Positions 52,441-64,000 of a stretch of 64,000 bases of DNA are shown here, one piece after another. A program made the position numbers and the translations under genes. This DNA comes from Alterinioella nitratireducens (lineage in GTDB: Bacteria; Pseudomonadota; Alphaproteobacteria; Rhodobacterales; Rhodobacteraceae), in assembly GCF_013155465.1 (NCBI RefSeq), contig NZ_JABJVX010000008.1, positions 124,001 through 188,000 on the forward strand, in the 5' to 3' direction. How positions within the stretch are numbered: position 1 is the stretch's first letter; each line of letters opens with the position of its first letter. The notes below the pieces were generated by a model. That model saw only the letters and a program-made list of their open reading frames with translations, made no database searches and was not told where the DNA came from.

Positions 52441-53370
52441 ATGAGAATCCTGCGCGATTACCAATATGCCTTGCCCGAAGATCGCGGCGCCGCGGTTGCC
52501 ATCGGCAATTTCGACGGCGTGCACCTGGGCCATCAGCATGTGATCGACCAGGCGCGCCACCGGGACATGCCGCTTGGCCTGCTGACCTTCGAGCCGCATC
52601 CACGCCAGTTCTTCGCGCCAGACAGCCCACCCTTCCGGCTGATGAATGCCGAGGCGCGGGCGAACCGGTTGCAGAAACTGGGCGTCGATATCCTTTATGA
52701 GCTGCCCTTCAACGCGGCGCTGGCCGGGCTGAGTGCGGAGGCGTTCGCGCGCGAGGTTCTGGCCGAGGGGCTTGGCGTGATGCGGGTCATCGTCGGGGCC
52801 GATTTCTGTTTCGGCAAGGGCCGGGCCGGCACTGTCGGGATGCTGAGCGCGTTCGGGCAGGAAATGGGGTTCGACGTCGTTGTCGTGCCGATCAAGCATG
52901 GCGACCTCGGCGCGATTTCCTCGACCAATATCCGGCTCGCACTGAGCGAGGGGCGGCCGCGCGACGCGGCCTCGATGCTTGGCCACTGGCACCGTATCGA
53001 GGGACCGGTGGTCCATGGCGAGAAGCGCGGGCGCACCCTGGGCTACCCGACCGCCAATATGGGCCTTGAGGGGCTGCACCTGCCGAAACTGGGCGTCTAT
53101 GCCGTCATCGTCGATGTCCGCGACGGGGCGCATCCCGGCACCTATCATGGCGTTGCCAGCCTCGGCGTGCGGCCCATGTTCGGGGGCGAGGTGCCGAACC
53201 TTGAAACCTTCCTCTTCGATTTCTCGGGCGATCTTTACGGATGCGACCTGTCGGTGGCGCTGATCGACTACCTGAGACCGGAGATGAAATTCGATGGGCT
53301 CGACGCGCTGATCACGCAGATGGATGCCGATAGCGACACGGCCCGCGCGATCCTGAAGGCGCTGCCATGA
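52441..53370 (+). CDS. ribF: bifunctional riboflavin kinase / FAD synthetase
   Basis: This 309-residue enzyme converts riboflavin to FMN and then FAD. The N-terminal FAD synthetase domain has GNFDGVHLGHQ, and the C-terminal riboflavin kinase domain has GRTLGYPTANM and the following GVYAV region. The ATG at 52441 gives MRILRDYQ, the usual start in relatives. Its stop overlaps the ycgN start by four bases. The 270 bases upstream show no recognisable FMN riboswitch. Confidence 0.97.
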   Translation: MRILRDYQYALPEDRGAAVAIGNFDGVHLGHQHVIDQARHRDMPLGLLTFEPHPRQFFAPDSPPFRLMNAEARANRLQKLGVDILYELPFNAALAGLSAEAFAREVLAEGLGVMRVIVGADFCFGKGRAGTVGMLSAFGQEMGFDVVVVPIKHGDLGAISSTNIRLALSEGRPRDAASMLGHWHRIEGPVVHGEKRGRTLGYPTANMGLEGLHLPKLGVYAVIVDVRDGAHPGTYHGVASLGVRPMFGGEVPNLETFLFDFSGDLYGCDLSVALIDYLRPEMKFDGLDALITQMDADSDTARAILKALP

Positions 53371-53813
53371 GGCGCGAGTTCTGGCGTCACGTTCCGATGG
53401 CGAAGATGACGGAAGAGGAGTGGGAGGCGCTCTGCGATGGCTGCGGCAAGTGCTGCCTCAACAAGCTGGAGGACGAGGACAGCCGGGAGGTCGCCCTGAC
53501 CTGCGTCGCCTGCCGCCTGCTGGACGATAGCACCGCGCGCTGCGGCCAATACGAGATCCGCAAGACGCTGGTGCCCGATTGCATCCAGCTGACCCCCTCG
53601 ACAATGGGCGACGTGGCCTATTTCATGCCGGAAACCTGCGCCTACCGGCTGCTGCATGAGGACAAGCCCCTGCCCCGCTGGCATCCGCTGATCACGGGCG
53701 ATCCGGAAAGCGTGCATCGCGCCGGGGTCTCGGTCAGGGGGCGCACGGTGCCCGAGTTCGAGGTGCCGGAGGAAGACTGGGAAGACTACATTATCGAGGA
53801 GCCGGGAACATGA
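53367..53813 (+). CDS. YcgN/UPF0260 family cysteine-cluster protein
   Basis: This 148-residue protein has the conserved cysteine pattern CDGCGKCC ... CVACRLLDDSTARC ... C of the UPF0260 (YcgN) family, thought to bind a metal or Fe-S cluster. Its role is unknown. It overlaps ribF upstream and the threonine aldolase gene downstream by four bases each, in a tight three-gene operon. Confidence 0.92.
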   Translation: MRREFWRHVPMAKMTEEEWEALCDGCGKCCLNKLEDEDSREVALTCVACRLLDDSTARCGQYEIRKTLVPDCIQLTPSTMGDVAYFMPETCAYRLLHEDKPLPRWHPLITGDPESVHRAGVSVRGRTVPEFEVPEEDWEDYIIEEPGT

Positions 53814-54862
53814 TGTTTGCATCCGACAATATGGGGCCCGCCGCGCCCGAGATCATCGACGCGATCGCGCGCGCCAATGAGGGCCACCACATGCCCTATG
53901 GCAATGACCCGGTCACGCCAGAGGTTGTGGCGGCCGTCCGGGCCCTCTTCGAGGCGCCCGAGGCGGCGGTGCATCTGGTCGCGACCGGCACGGCGGCCAA
54001 TGCGCTGGCGCTGGCGACGCTGGCCAATCCCTGGGACGGCATTTTCATGCACCGCGTCGCCCATGCCGAGGAGGATGAGTGCGGCGCGCCCGAGTTCTAT
54101 ACCGGCGGCGCCAAGATGGTGCTGGTGGACGGCGAGAAGGGCAAGATGACGCCGGAGGGTCTGAAGGCGGCCATTGCCAGAACCGGCGACAAGGGCGTGC
54201 ATGGCGTGCAACGCGGGCCGGTCACGATCACCAATATCACCGAAGTCGGCTCGCTCTACACGCTGGACGAGATCCGCGCGTTGACGGATGTGGCGAAATC
54301 CTACGGGCTGAAGACGCATCTCGACGGCGCGCGCATGGCCAATGCCTGCGCGGCACTCGGCTGCACCCCGGCGGAAATGACGTGGAAGGCGGGCATCGAC
54401 GCGGTCAGCTTCGGCGGCACCAAGAACGGCTGCCTGGGGGTTGAAGCGGTGATCTTCTTCGATCCCGCACAGGCCCGGGAGACGGAACTGCGGCGCAAGC
54501 GGGGCGGGCATCTCTTCTCCAAGCACCGGTTCCTGTCGGCGCAGATGCGGGCCTATGTAAAGGACGGGTTGTGGCTGCGGCTGGCGGAACAGGCGAATGC
54601 GCGCTGCGCGGAGTTGGCCGAGGGCATCACCGCCCTGCCCGGCGCGCAGATCGAGGCGGAGCCGCAGGGCAACATGATCTTCGCGCATCTCCCGCGCAGG
54701 GCGCATAAACGGGCGATGGAGGCCGGGGCGAAATACTATCTCTTTCCATTCGATGTCTCGCTGGACGGGCCCGAGGATGAGCTGATCCGCTGCCGGTTCG
54801 TCTGCGACTGGTCCTGCACGCCGCAATCGGTTCAGGATCTGTTGGGGCATTTCCGCGGGTGA
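53810..54862 (+). CDS. ltaE: low-specificity L-threonine aldolase
   Basis: This 350-residue PLP enzyme cleaves threonine (and allo-threonine) to glycine and acetaldehyde. The PLP lysine is K205 in SFGGTKNG, and THLDGARMANA carries the aspartate that contacts the cofactor. It overlaps ycgN by four bases (ATGA) and ends the ribF-ycgN-ltaE operon. Confidence 0.92.
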   Translation: MMFASDNMGPAAPEIIDAIARANEGHHMPYGNDPVTPEVVAAVRALFEAPEAAVHLVATGTAANALALATLANPWDGIFMHRVAHAEEDECGAPEFYTGGAKMVLVDGEKGKMTPEGLKAAIARTGDKGVHGVQRGPVTITNITEVGSLYTLDEIRALTDVAKSYGLKTHLDGARMANACAALGCTPAEMTWKAGIDAVSFGGTKNGCLGVEAVIFFDPAQARETELRRKRGGHLFSKHRFLSAQMRAYVKDGLWLRLAEQANARCAELAEGITALPGAQIEAEPQGNMIFAHLPRRAHKRAMEAGAKYYLFPFDVSLDGPEDELIRCRFVCDWSCTPQSVQDLLGHFRG

Positions 54863-54887
54863 AGCGGCTGGCGGGATGAACCCCGCC

Positions 54888-55661
54888 CTACGACGATTGC
54901 AGATGGGCCGCGATGGCGGCGGCGACCGGTTCGGGATGGGTGATCGGGGCCATGTGACCGGCACCCGGAATGCCGCTGCGGGTCGTATCGGGGATGGCGA
55001 CCTGCATCCGGTCGAGGATATCGGTGATGACGGGCTGGCAGTTTTCGCCCGAGACCAGCAACGTCGGGGCGGTCACTTGCCCCAATCGCGGAACCAGCCC
55101 GGCGCTGTCCCCGAACAGCGCGGGTCTCGACGCGGCGATCAGGTCAATCCGGTCAACCATGTAAGCGCGCTGCGCGTCCGGCTGGTCATCAAAATCACCG
55201 CCGGTGCCCCATAGGTCCAGGAAGCCGCGCGTGGCGGCGGCGTTGTTGTCCTGCGCCACGGCCTCTTCGAGCGCCAGTTGTATGGCCAGTTGCGTCTCGA
55301 AACTCGGGGCTCCCCTGGCGGCGGCAAAAAGCACCGGCTCGATCAGGGTCAGGCTGCGGACGCGATCCGGCATTTCGATGGCCAGCCGCAGCGCCAGGGT
55401 CGCGCCGAAACTGTGGCCGATGGCGTCGAACCCACCCGCGGGCAGATGCGGCAGGACGGCGCCGAAGCACTGATCATGCAGGTCGCGCGAAGGGTCGTGG
55501 TCGGGGCCGTCGCCATGGCCGACGATATCGGGCGCGGTCAGGTGCAAGCCCCCCGGCAGACGCGCCGCCACGCCCTTCCACGCGGAGCCCTGCGCCAGCG
55601 AGCAATGCAGCATCAACACCTCGCGCGGGCCGTCTCCCCAGTGCCGGACGCCGTCGCTCAC
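54888..55661 (-). CDS. alpha/beta-hydrolase fold protein
   Basis: This 257-residue protein has the nucleophile elbow GHSFGA and a C-terminal GAGHMAPITHPE histidine region, with the early HCSLAQGSAWKG oxyanion block. It is a general alpha/beta-hydrolase; the substrate is unknown. Its start overlaps the stop of the upstream isomerase-like gene by four bases, so the two probably act in one pathway, perhaps degradation of an aromatic compound. Confidence 0.87.
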   Translation of the reverse strand: MSDGVRHWGDGPREVLMLHCSLAQGSAWKGVAARLPGGLHLTAPDIVGHGDGPDHDPSRDLHDQCFGAVLPHLPAGGFDAIGHSFGATLALRLAIEMPDRVRSLTLIEPVLFAAARGAPSFETQLAIQLALEEAVAQDNNAAATRGFLDLWGTGGDFDDQPDAQRAYMVDRIDLIAASRPALFGDSAGLVPRLGQVTAPTLLVSGENCQPVITDILDRMQVAIPDTTRSGIPGAGHMAPITHPEPVAAAIAAHLQSS

Positions 55662-56257
55662 AGCTTGCCGGACAGGTGCAGGTCGAGATCGTCCAGCCGG
55701 TCCTGGCCCCAGAAACGCTCGGAGCCATCGACGATGTAGAAGGGCACACCGAAGACGCCGGCGCTGACAGCGTCTTCAAGGTTGCGGGCGTATTCCTCGG
55801 CGGCGCTGAGCATGCCCTTGTCTGCCAGATCGGGATCGAAGCCGTTTGCCTCCAGCGCGGCGCGGATCACCCTGGCCTCGGCGATGTCCCTTTCCTCGGC
55901 CCAGACCGCGCGGCCAAGGGCTGCGACCAGCCCCGCAAGATCGCCTCCGCCCGCCTTCTGCGCCGAGATCAGCGCATAGCAGGCCGGGGCCGGGTTGGTC
56001 GGCCAGAACATCGGTTTCTCGTTCAGCGGCAGCCCCGTCCTGGCCGATTGGCGGCGCAGTTCCTGCAAGCGGTAGGCCTGGCGCGACGGGTGGCGATCCT
56101 TGGGGGGCGTGCCGCCGGTGCGCGAAAACAGCCCCATCACATCGAGCGGCTTGTAGGTGATCTGCGCGCCATGCGTCTCCGCGATTTCCGCGGCACGGGT
56201 GCCGGCGAGGTAGGAATAGGGCGAGAGCGGGCTGAGATAGATGTCGATATGGGCCAA
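55658..56257 (-). CDS. 2-hydroxychromene-2-carboxylate isomerase-like protein (DsbA/kappa-GST fold)
   Basis: This 199-residue protein belongs to the DsbA-like thioredoxin superfamily. The start has SPLSPYSYLAG, with serines in place of the CxxC cysteines, as in NahD-type isomerases and kappa GST. The C-terminal GVFGVPFYIVDG motif is typical. It may use glutathione as cofactor. Divergent from prs, it forms an operon with the hydrolase downstream. Confidence 0.88.
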   Translation of the reverse strand: MAHIDIYLSPLSPYSYLAGTRAAEIAETHGAQITYKPLDVMGLFSRTGGTPPKDRHPSRQAYRLQELRRQSARTGLPLNEKPMFWPTNPAPACYALISAQKAGGGDLAGLVAALGRAVWAEERDIAEARVIRAALEANGFDPDLADKGMLSAAEEYARNLEDAVSAGVFGVPFYIVDGSERFWGQDRLDDLDLHLSGKL

Positions 56258-56346
56258 TTTGACCTCCCGTTTGGACTTTCCCGGACCGTAGCCGGATGCT
56301 ATCGGGTGTCAACGTTTCACCCCGCTGCCACGAGGGACCGCGCCCC

Positions 56347-57360
56347 ATGCCCGCCACCGACCCCAAGCTTATCTCCGGCAATGCCAACCGCCCGCTGGCC
56401 GAGGCCATTGCCCGCCGCATGACGCTGCACCGGGGCATGTCCGTGGGGCTGGTCGACGCGCGGGTCGAGCGCTTCAACGATCAGGAAGTCTTCGTCGAGG
56501 TGTTCGAAAACGTGCGCGGCGAGGATATGTTCATCATCCAGAGCACCTCGAACCCCGCCAATGACAACCTGATGGAACTGCTGATCATGGCCGATGCGCT
56601 GCGCCGGTCCTCGGCCGCGCGCATCACCGCCGTGATCCCCTATTTCGGCTATGCGCGGCAGGACCGCCGCACCAAGGCGCGCACGCCGATCTCGGCCAAG
56701 CTGGTCTCGAACATGATCGTGCGCGCGGGCATCGAACGGGTGCTGACGCTGGACCTGCACGCGACCCAGATCCAGGGCTTTTTCGACATTCCGGTCGACA
56801 ACCTCTATGCCTCGCCGGTTTTCGCGCTGGACATCCTGCACCATTTCCACGGCCAGATGGACGAGATCATGGTGATCTCGCCCGATGTCGGCGGCGTCGC
56901 GCGCGCGCGCGAATTGGCCAAGCGGATCAATGCACCGCTTTCCATCGTGGACAAGCGCCGCGAGAAGGCGGGCGAAGTGGCCGAGATGACCGTGATCGGC
57001 GATGTGAAGGGCAAGAAATGTATCATCGTCGATGACATCTGCGACACTGCCGGCACGCTGTGCAAGGCCGCCGAGGTGCTGATGGAACAGGGTGCCGCCG
57101 AGGTTCACGCCTATATCACCCACGGCGTCCTTTCCGGCCCCGCGCAGAAACGGATCACGGAATCGGTCATGAAATCGCTCGTGATCACCGATTCGATCGA
57201 GGCCACGGCGGCCACCCGCGCCACGCCCAATATCCGCATCGTGCCGACCGCGCCGATGTTCGCGCAGGCGATCCTGAACACCTGGAACGGCACCTCGGTG
57301 TCGTCGCTCTTCCAGGACGAGACCCTGGCCCCGATCTACGAGGGCATGTATTCGCGCTGA
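56347..57360 (+). CDS. prs: ribose-phosphate pyrophosphokinase (PRPP synthetase)
   Basis: This 337-residue enzyme makes phosphoribosyl pyrophosphate from ribose-5-phosphate and ATP for nucleotide, histidine and NAD synthesis. The metal/ATP loop [11 protein letters not shown], the flag region [11 protein letters not shown] and the PRPP-binding loop [11 protein letters not shown] are all intact. The ATG at 56347 gives the family N-terminus; the upstream in-frame ATG at 56296 overlaps the divergent promoter region. It converges on the antiporter gene, 11 bases away. Confidence 0.97.
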   Translation: MPATDPKLISGNANRPLAEAIARRMTLHRGMSVGLVDARVERFNDQEVFVEVFENVRGEDMFIIQSTSNPANDNLMELLIMADALRRSSAARITAVIPYFGYARQDRRTKARTPISAKLVSNMIVRAGIERVLTLDLHATQIQGFFDIPVDNLYASPVFALDILHHFHGQMDEIMVISPDVGGVARARELAKRINAPLSIVDKRREKAGEVAEMTVIGDVKGKKCIIVDDICDTAGTLCKAAEVLMEQGAAEVHAYITHGVLSGPAQKRITESVMKSLVITDSIEATAATRATPNIRIVPTAPMFAQAILNTWNGTSVSSLFQDETLAPIYEGMYSR

Positions 57361-57371
57361 AGGCGCCTGCG

Positions 57372-58616
57372 CTACTCCTCGCGGATCCGGTCCATCGCCC
57401 ATCCGACGGAGAACCCGTGCAGGATGGTGGACAGCAGGATCACCAGCCCGACCAGCGACCAGAGTTGCGCCTCGTTCACGAATTCCAGGTGGCTGGCCGC
57501 GTAGCAGAGGTAGTAGATCGAGCCGATCCCGCGCACGCCGTAGATCGACACGACGGCCCGGCTGCTTGTATCCAGCGGCGTGCCGATCAGCGAGACCCAC
57601 CCGGCCAGCGGTCGGATCACCACCAGAAACAGCAGCGTCAACCCGACATGCGCCCAGGTCAGATCGGCGAAGAGCATCGGCAGCACGGTGCCAAGCCCGA
57701 CAAGCAGGATCGCGGTCAGCGCGTGTTCGATGGACTCGGAGAAATCGTGCAGCCGGCGGTGATACTCGTGGCCCTCTTCGACCCGGCGCAGGGTCAGCCC
57801 CATCACGGCGACCGCGATGAAGCCGTAGCCTTCGACCAGTTCGGTCGAGCCGTAGCACAGCAGAACGCCCGCCAGGGCAATAACGCCGGTGCCGGTTTCG
57901 GCCAGGATAAAGCGCCGGGGCACGTGGAACAGGACCAGGGCAAGCCCCCTTGCCCCGACCCACCCCATCGCCGCGCCAACCACGATCCGGTAGAGCACAT
58001 CGCGCAGCAGCCAGTCCACCGCCCATGCCGACGGGTTCAGCCCCTCGGCGGCGACGATGAGGCCGAGATAGACGAAGGGAAAGGCCAGCCCGTCATTCAG
58101 GGCCGCCTCTGTCGTCAGGGTGAATCGGACCGGATGTTCCTCGCCCTCCTGCGGCGGGCCAACCTGCACATCGGCGGCCAGCACCGGATCGGTGGGGGCC
58201 AGCACCGCGCCGAGCAGGATGGCGCCCCCCACGGTCAGCCCCTCCAACCCGATCCCCAGCAGCATCACCGACAGGATCGTGAGCGGCATCGCCACCCCCA
58301 ACATGCGCGCCGTCGGCCCCCATTTTGCCAGCGGCCTGAGGCTGTCCAGCCGCATCCCCGCGCCGAACAGCGCCATGATCACCGCCAATTCGCTGACCAG
58401 TTCCCAAATCAGCGGGGACTCGCGCGGATCGGGTGGCAGCGGCATCCCCGGCACCAGCATCGCCGCGCCCGCCCCGAAGAGGATCATCAGGGGGGCCGAG
58501 GCCGGTTCGCGGTCGGATACCATCCGTGGCAGCCAGCGCGCCAGGATCACCACGATGCCGATGACCGCCAGCGCGACGTGATAGGGGTTGAGACCGAAGA
58601 ACGGGTCGTCATGCAT
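57372..58616 (-). CDS. CPA1-family cation:proton antiporter (NhaP-like)
   Basis: This 414-residue membrane protein has about twelve hydrophobic segments and the CPA1 motifs LAPTDPVLAADV and TTEAALNDGLAFPFV, whose acidic residues bind the exchanged ion and proton. It likely exchanges Na+ or K+ for H+ at the inner membrane. There is no long C-terminal regulatory domain. It is convergent with prs. Confidence 0.9.
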   Translation of the reverse strand: MHDDPFFGLNPYHVALAVIGIVVILARWLPRMVSDREPASAPLMILFGAGAAMLVPGMPLPPDPRESPLIWELVSELAVIMALFGAGMRLDSLRPLAKWGPTARMLGVAMPLTILSVMLLGIGLEGLTVGGAILLGAVLAPTDPVLAADVQVGPPQEGEEHPVRFTLTTEAALNDGLAFPFVYLGLIVAAEGLNPSAWAVDWLLRDVLYRIVVGAAMGWVGARGLALVLFHVPRRFILAETGTGVIALAGVLLCYGSTELVEGYGFIAVAVMGLTLRRVEEGHEYHRRLHDFSESIEHALTAILLVGLGTVLPMLFADLTWAHVGLTLLFLVVIRPLAGWVSLIGTPLDTSSRAVVSIYGVRGIGSIYYLCYAASHLEFVNEAQLWSLVGLVILLSTILHGFSVGWAMDRIREE

Positions 58617-58758
58617 GGGCGAATGTCACCTTGATTGCGGCGCGAATGAACGCCCTAGCTTATGGGTGAACGTCCCGATGCGCCTATAGGGTCCATTGCG
58701 CCTTGTCCGAATTACTCAGGCGGCAGCGCGGAATGGGAGTGGCTGGACATACCCCGCC

Positions 58759-59109
58759 TCAATAAAGATCCCAGTCATCCTCGTGCAGCAATTCGCCAAT
58801 CGCCATCCAGTCGGCGCGGACGCGGGCTATCTTGCTGTCTTCCCAGGTGCGGAACACAAGCTCGAACCCGTCGCGGCGCACGTTTTGCGCGCGCAGGTCC
58901 ACCCGGTGATTGGTGCTGATATCCATGTCCCACATCGAGAGCGAGACATGCACCATGGGCGGCGCGCGATACTTGTCGGAAAACCGCACCGGATGCCACG
59001 CCTCGCGCGGGCCGGTGCCGGTCCACATGTCGCCGCCGGTGTCAAAATCCTCGAACATCACTTCGCTGCCCTGCGCGATGCCGATCAGGTTGTTTCTCAG
59101 ACGTTTCAT
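58759..59109 (-). CDS. H-type lectin domain protein
   Basis: This 116-residue protein matches the H-type lectin fold: PPMVHVSLSMWD, a conserved N-H-R, then NVRRDGFELVFRTWEDSKIA. In animals the domain binds N-acetylgalactosamine; in bacteria the ligand is not known. There is no signal peptide. It lies downstream of atpC on the same strand, beyond a strong terminator, so it is probably transcribed on its own. Confidence 0.83.
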   Translation of the reverse strand: MKRLRNNLIGIAQGSEVMFEDFDTGGDMWTGTGPREAWHPVRFSDKYRAPPMVHVSLSMWDMDISTNHRVDLRAQNVRRDGFELVFRTWEDSKIARVRADWMAIGELLHEDDWDLY

Positions 59110-59195
59110 TCACACTTCGCTTCTGCTCGGCCCGTAACCTGTCAAAGGAATGCGGCGGCAATAGGGAAAGTTCCCGCCACGGACCAGACAGAAAA

Positions 59196-59224
59196 ACGCC
59201 CCGCCGGGCAAGCCAGCGGGGCGT
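59196..59224 (-). terminator. rho-independent terminator of the ATP synthase operon
   Basis: ACGCCCCGC (59196-59204) pairs perfectly with GCGGGGCGT (59216-59224); on the minus strand the stem is followed by TTTTCTG. It lies 34 bases past the atpC stop codon. Confidence 0.92.
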
Positions 59225-59257
59225 CTTGGGGGTTTGGGCAGGACCGGCAAGCCGGGC

Positions 59258-59653
59258 TTACTCCATGTCTTCCATAAGCTGGACCAGGTCGGCGACGAAT
59301 TTCTCCGCTCCGTCCTTGTGCTCGGCCTCGGCCTTGCTGGCGGCCTCTCGCGCCTCCTCCAGAACCGGGGTCAGGTCGTCCTTGGTCACTTCATCGCCCG
59401 CATGGGCGCGCTCGGCGATGACCGAGACGCTGTCCTCGGTGATCTCGACGAAACCGGCGGTGACGACATAGCTCTTGTCGCCGCCCGAGGCCTGGACCCG
59501 GACGATGCCGGGGCGCAGGGTCGAGATGACGGGGCTGTGGCCCGGCATCGCGGTCATGTCGCCATCGGTGCCCGGAAGCTGCACGGCACTGGCCTCAAAC
59601 GAGGCCAGGCGGCGTTCCGGGGACACGAGGTCGAACTGGATGGTATCGGCCAT
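59258..59653 (-). CDS. atpC: F1Fo ATP synthase epsilon subunit
   Basis: This 131-residue protein is the epsilon subunit of the F1 central stalk, with the N-terminal beta sandwich (MADTIQFDLVSPERRLAS; PGTDGDMTAMPGHSPVIS) and a shortened C-terminal helical part, as in other Rhodobacterales. It couples rotation to catalysis and can inhibit ATP hydrolysis. It is the last gene of the operon and is followed by a strong terminator. Confidence 0.97.
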   Translation of the reverse strand: MADTIQFDLVSPERRLASFEASAVQLPGTDGDMTAMPGHSPVISTLRPGIVRVQASGGDKSYVVTAGFVEITEDSVSVIAERAHAGDEVTKDDLTPVLEEAREAASKAEAEHKDGAEKFVADLVQLMEDME

Positions 59654-59663
59654 CGGATACTCC

Positions 59664-61980
<2,317 letters not shown>

Positions 61981-61992
61981 TGCCTGGCCCCC

Positions 61993-63531
61993 TTATGCGA
62001 AGTCAGAGGCGTATTCGTCGAGCGCGGCCTTGATCTTGTCCTCAAGCTCACCTTTGACCTTGCGGTCATTGTTGGTGATGTCGTCCAGCAGGTCCTGGTG
62101 CTTGCCGCGCAGATGCGACAGCAGCCCGGCCTCGAAGCGGCCCACCTCCTTGACGTCGACCTTGTCGAGATAGCCGTTGGTACCCGCGAAGATGACGCAG
62201 ACGATCTCGGCGTTGTTGAGCGGCGAGTATTGCGGCTGCTTCATCAGCTCGGTCAGACGCGCACCGCGCGACAGCAGGCGCTGCGTTGCGGCGTCGAGGT
62301 CCGAGCCGAACTGCGCGAAGGCCGCCATTTCACGATACTGGGCAAGGCTCAGCTTGACCGGACCGGCGACCGAGGACATCGCCTTGGTCTGCGCCGAGGA
62401 GCCGACGCGCGAGACCGACAGACCGGTGTTCACGGCGGGGCGGATGCCCTGGAAGAACAGGTCGGTTTCCAGGAAGATCTGGCCGTCGGTGATCGAGATC
62501 ACGTTGGTCGGGATAAAGGCCGACACGTCGCCGCCCTGGGTTTCGATGATCGGCAGCGCGGTCAGCGACCCGGCACCATGATCCTCGTTCAGCTTGGCCG
62601 AGCGTTCCAGCAGGCGCGAGTGCAGGTAGAACACGTCGCCCGGATAGGCTTCGCGGCCCGGCGGACGGCGCAGCAGCAGCGACATCTGGCGATAGGACAC
62701 GGCCTGTTTCGAAAGGTCATCGTAGATGATCAGCGCGTGGCGGCCATTGTCGCGGAAGAACTCGGCCATCGAGGTTGCCGCATAAGGCGCCAGGAACTGC
62801 ATCGGCGCGGGGTCGGATGCGGTGGCGGCCACGACGATGGAATATTCCATCGCGCCGCTTTCCTCCAGCTTCTTGACCAGCTGCGCCACGGTCGAGCGCT
62901 TCTGCCCGATGGCGACATAGACGCAGTAGAGCTTCTTGCTCTCGTCGTCGCCCGCGGCTTCGTTATAGCTTTTCTGGTTCAGGATCGTGTCCAGCGCCAC
63001 GGCGGTCTTGCCGGTCTGGCGGTCGCCAATGATCAACTCGCGCTGGCCACGGCCGATCGGGATCATCGCGTCGATGGCCTTGAGGCCGGTCGCCATCGGC
63101 TCATGCACCGATTTACGCGGGATGATGCCGGGGGCCTTCACGTCTGCGACGCGGGTTTCCGAGGCGTTGATCGGACCCTTGCCGTCGATCGGGTTGCCGA
63201 GGCCGTCCACGACCCGGCCCAGAAGCTCGTCGCCCGCCGGCACCGACACGATGGAGTTGGTGCGCTTGACGGTGTCGCCTTCCTTGATGTCCCGGTCCGA
63301 GCCGAAGATCACGACACCAACGTTGTCGCTTTCCAGGTTCAGGGCCATGCCCATGATGCCGCCCGGAAACTCGACCATCTCGCCGGCCTGGCAGTTGTCG
63401 AGGCCATAGACGCGGGCAATACCGTCGCCAACGCTCAGCACTCGGCCAACTTCTGCAACTTCCGCGTCCTGACCGAAGCTTTTGATCTGCTCTTTCAGGA
63501 TCGCAGAGATCTCGGCTGCTTGGATACTCAT
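61993..63531 (-). CDS. atpA: F1Fo ATP synthase alpha subunit
   Basis: This 512-residue non-catalytic nucleotide-binding subunit has the P-loop [13 protein letters not shown] and the [29 protein letters not shown] signature region. The length is standard. Its ATG directly abuts the atpH stop (63532-63534), consistent with coupled translation. Confidence 0.99.
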   Translation of the reverse strand: MSIQAAEISAILKEQIKSFGQDAEVAEVGRVLSVGDGIARVYGLDNCQAGEMVEFPGGIMGMALNLESDNVGVVIFGSDRDIKEGDTVKRTNSIVSVPAGDELLGRVVDGLGNPIDGKGPINASETRVADVKAPGIIPRKSVHEPMATGLKAIDAMIPIGRGQRELIIGDRQTGKTAVALDTILNQKSYNEAAGDDESKKLYCVYVAIGQKRSTVAQLVKKLEESGAMEYSIVVAATASDPAPMQFLAPYAATSMAEFFRDNGRHALIIYDDLSKQAVSYRQMSLLLRRPPGREAYPGDVFYLHSRLLERSAKLNEDHGAGSLTALPIIETQGGDVSAFIPTNVISITDGQIFLETDLFFQGIRPAVNTGLSVSRVGSSAQTKAMSSVAGPVKLSLAQYREMAAFAQFGSDLDAATQRLLSRGARLTELMKQPQYSPLNNAEIVCVIFAGTNGYLDKVDVKEVGRFEAGLLSHLRGKHQDLLDDITNNDRKVKGELEDKIKAALDEYASDFA

Positions 63532-64000
63532 TTATCCGACCTCTTTCATGGTGTTCTGGAGAGAGTTGAGCTTGGAGCGGATCGAGGTGTCGATCATCTT
63601 CGAGCCCACTTTGACAACAAGACCGCCGATGATCGCCTCATCCACGGTCGCATTCAGTTTCACGTCCTTGCCAATCGCGGAGGCCAGCGACTTCGTCAGC
63701 TTCTCGGATTGGGTCTTGGTCAATGCCTTGGCCGAGACCACGTCGGCGACAACCTCGCCCTTGTGATCGGCAATCAGGCCGCGCAGCGTACGGGCCAGCG
63801 CGGGCACCACGAAGAGGCGGCGCTTGGAGGCCATCAGTTTCAGCGTGTTGGCCAGGATGTCGCCCAGGCCCATCGCCTTGGCGACGGCACCGATACCGGC
63901 CTGCATCTGGTCGCGGCTGTAGATCGGGGAATTCAGCAGGTCGCGCAGGTCGCCGCTCTCGGCCATCGCGGCCTCCAGCGTGTCCAGGTCGCCTTCCAGC
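63532..64000 (-). CDS. atpH: F1Fo ATP synthase delta subunit, 5' part cut by the window end
   Basis: The open frame continues to the window edge: upstream of the internal ATG at 63966 it reads LEGDLDTLEAAMAESGDLRDLL, so the true start lies beyond 64000. About 156 residues are visible, with the helical N-terminal domain and the conserved C-terminal ATVDEAIIGGLVVKVGSKMIDTSIRSKL block. Delta joins F1 to the peripheral stalk. It is the first visible gene of the atpH-A-G-D-C operon. Confidence 0.96.
   Translation of the reverse strand, partial: LEGDLDTLEAAMAESGDLRDLLNSPIYSRDQMQAGIGAVAKAMGLGDILANTLKLMASKRRLFVVPALARTLRGLIADHKGEVVADVVSAKALTKTQSEKLTKSLASAIGKDVKLNATVDEAIIGGLVVKVGSKMIDTSIRSKLNSLQNTMKEVG

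Overview
The window is a gene-dense, GC-rich stretch of chromosome from an alphaproteobacterium, most likely Rhodobacteraceae (Roseobacter/Rhodobacter group). The evidence is the split ATP synthase operon (atpH-A-G-D-C without the Fo genes), an omega-transaminase of the marine Roseobacter type, a SoeABC-like molybdoenzyme operon, MeaB, HrpB, YcjX/YcjF, an H-type lectin protein next to atpC, and a strong G/C bias at third codon positions. I see no insertion sequence, phage gene, CRISPR array, rRNA or tRNA. No gene-free stretch exceeds 300 bases.

Layout. 1-2.8 kb: small secreted protein, rpmB with a structured leader, DUF2161 nuclease-fold protein, DUF2254 membrane protein with a stop codon near its start. 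3-6.7 kb: omega-transaminase divergent from an Lrp/AsnC regulator, then a TPR gene broken by a one-base frameshift. 6.7-13.8 kb: LpxL-like acyltransferase, cold-shock protein, meaB, membrane protein, hrpB, DUF2235 hydrolase. 13.9-24.1 kb: valS overlapping a macro-domain gene, a lower-GC CPBP protease, two PLP enzymes, ygfZ, ogt-yghU, a SnoaL-like protein and a second frameshifted small gene. 24.2-32.8 kb: ileS, VIT transporter, FAD monooxygenase, ycjX-ycjF-EamA operon. 32.9-37.9 kb: truA-selD (selD fused to an NADH-dehydrogenase-like domain), convergent with selU, then a hydroxyisobutyrate-dehydrogenase-like gene. 38-42 kb: putA divergent from its probable Lrp-type regulator. 42.1-46.7 kb: a three-subunit molybdoenzyme operon, best read as SoeABC sulfite dehydrogenase. 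46.9-58.6 kb: capA-like lipoprotein, deoC-small ORF-aldehyde dehydrogenase operon, ribF-ycgN-ltaE operon, hydrolase/isomerase pair, prs and a CPA1 antiporter. 58.8-64 kb: H-type lectin gene and atpC-D-G-A-H, with atpH running off the window end.

How genes work together. SelD and SelU form a selenium-to-tRNA (2-selenouridine) route, and selD is translationally coupled to another tRNA-modifying gene, truA. PutA and its regulator handle proline catabolism. DeoC and the double aldehyde dehydrogenase suggest deoxyribose-phosphate and acetaldehyde use. The molybdoenzyme operon probably feeds electrons from sulfite into the quinone pool.

Most of the window is housekeeping. The points most worth a second look are: three separate coding lesions (one nonsense codon, two single-base deletions); a composite hairpin repeat found three times; helically phased repeats between the transaminase and its regulator; the valS/macro-domain coupling; a roughly 50% GC small gene inserted between deoC and aldehyde dehydrogenase; and a palindrome upstream of the molybdoenzyme operon. 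Family assignments are from reading the protein sequence; no database search was run.
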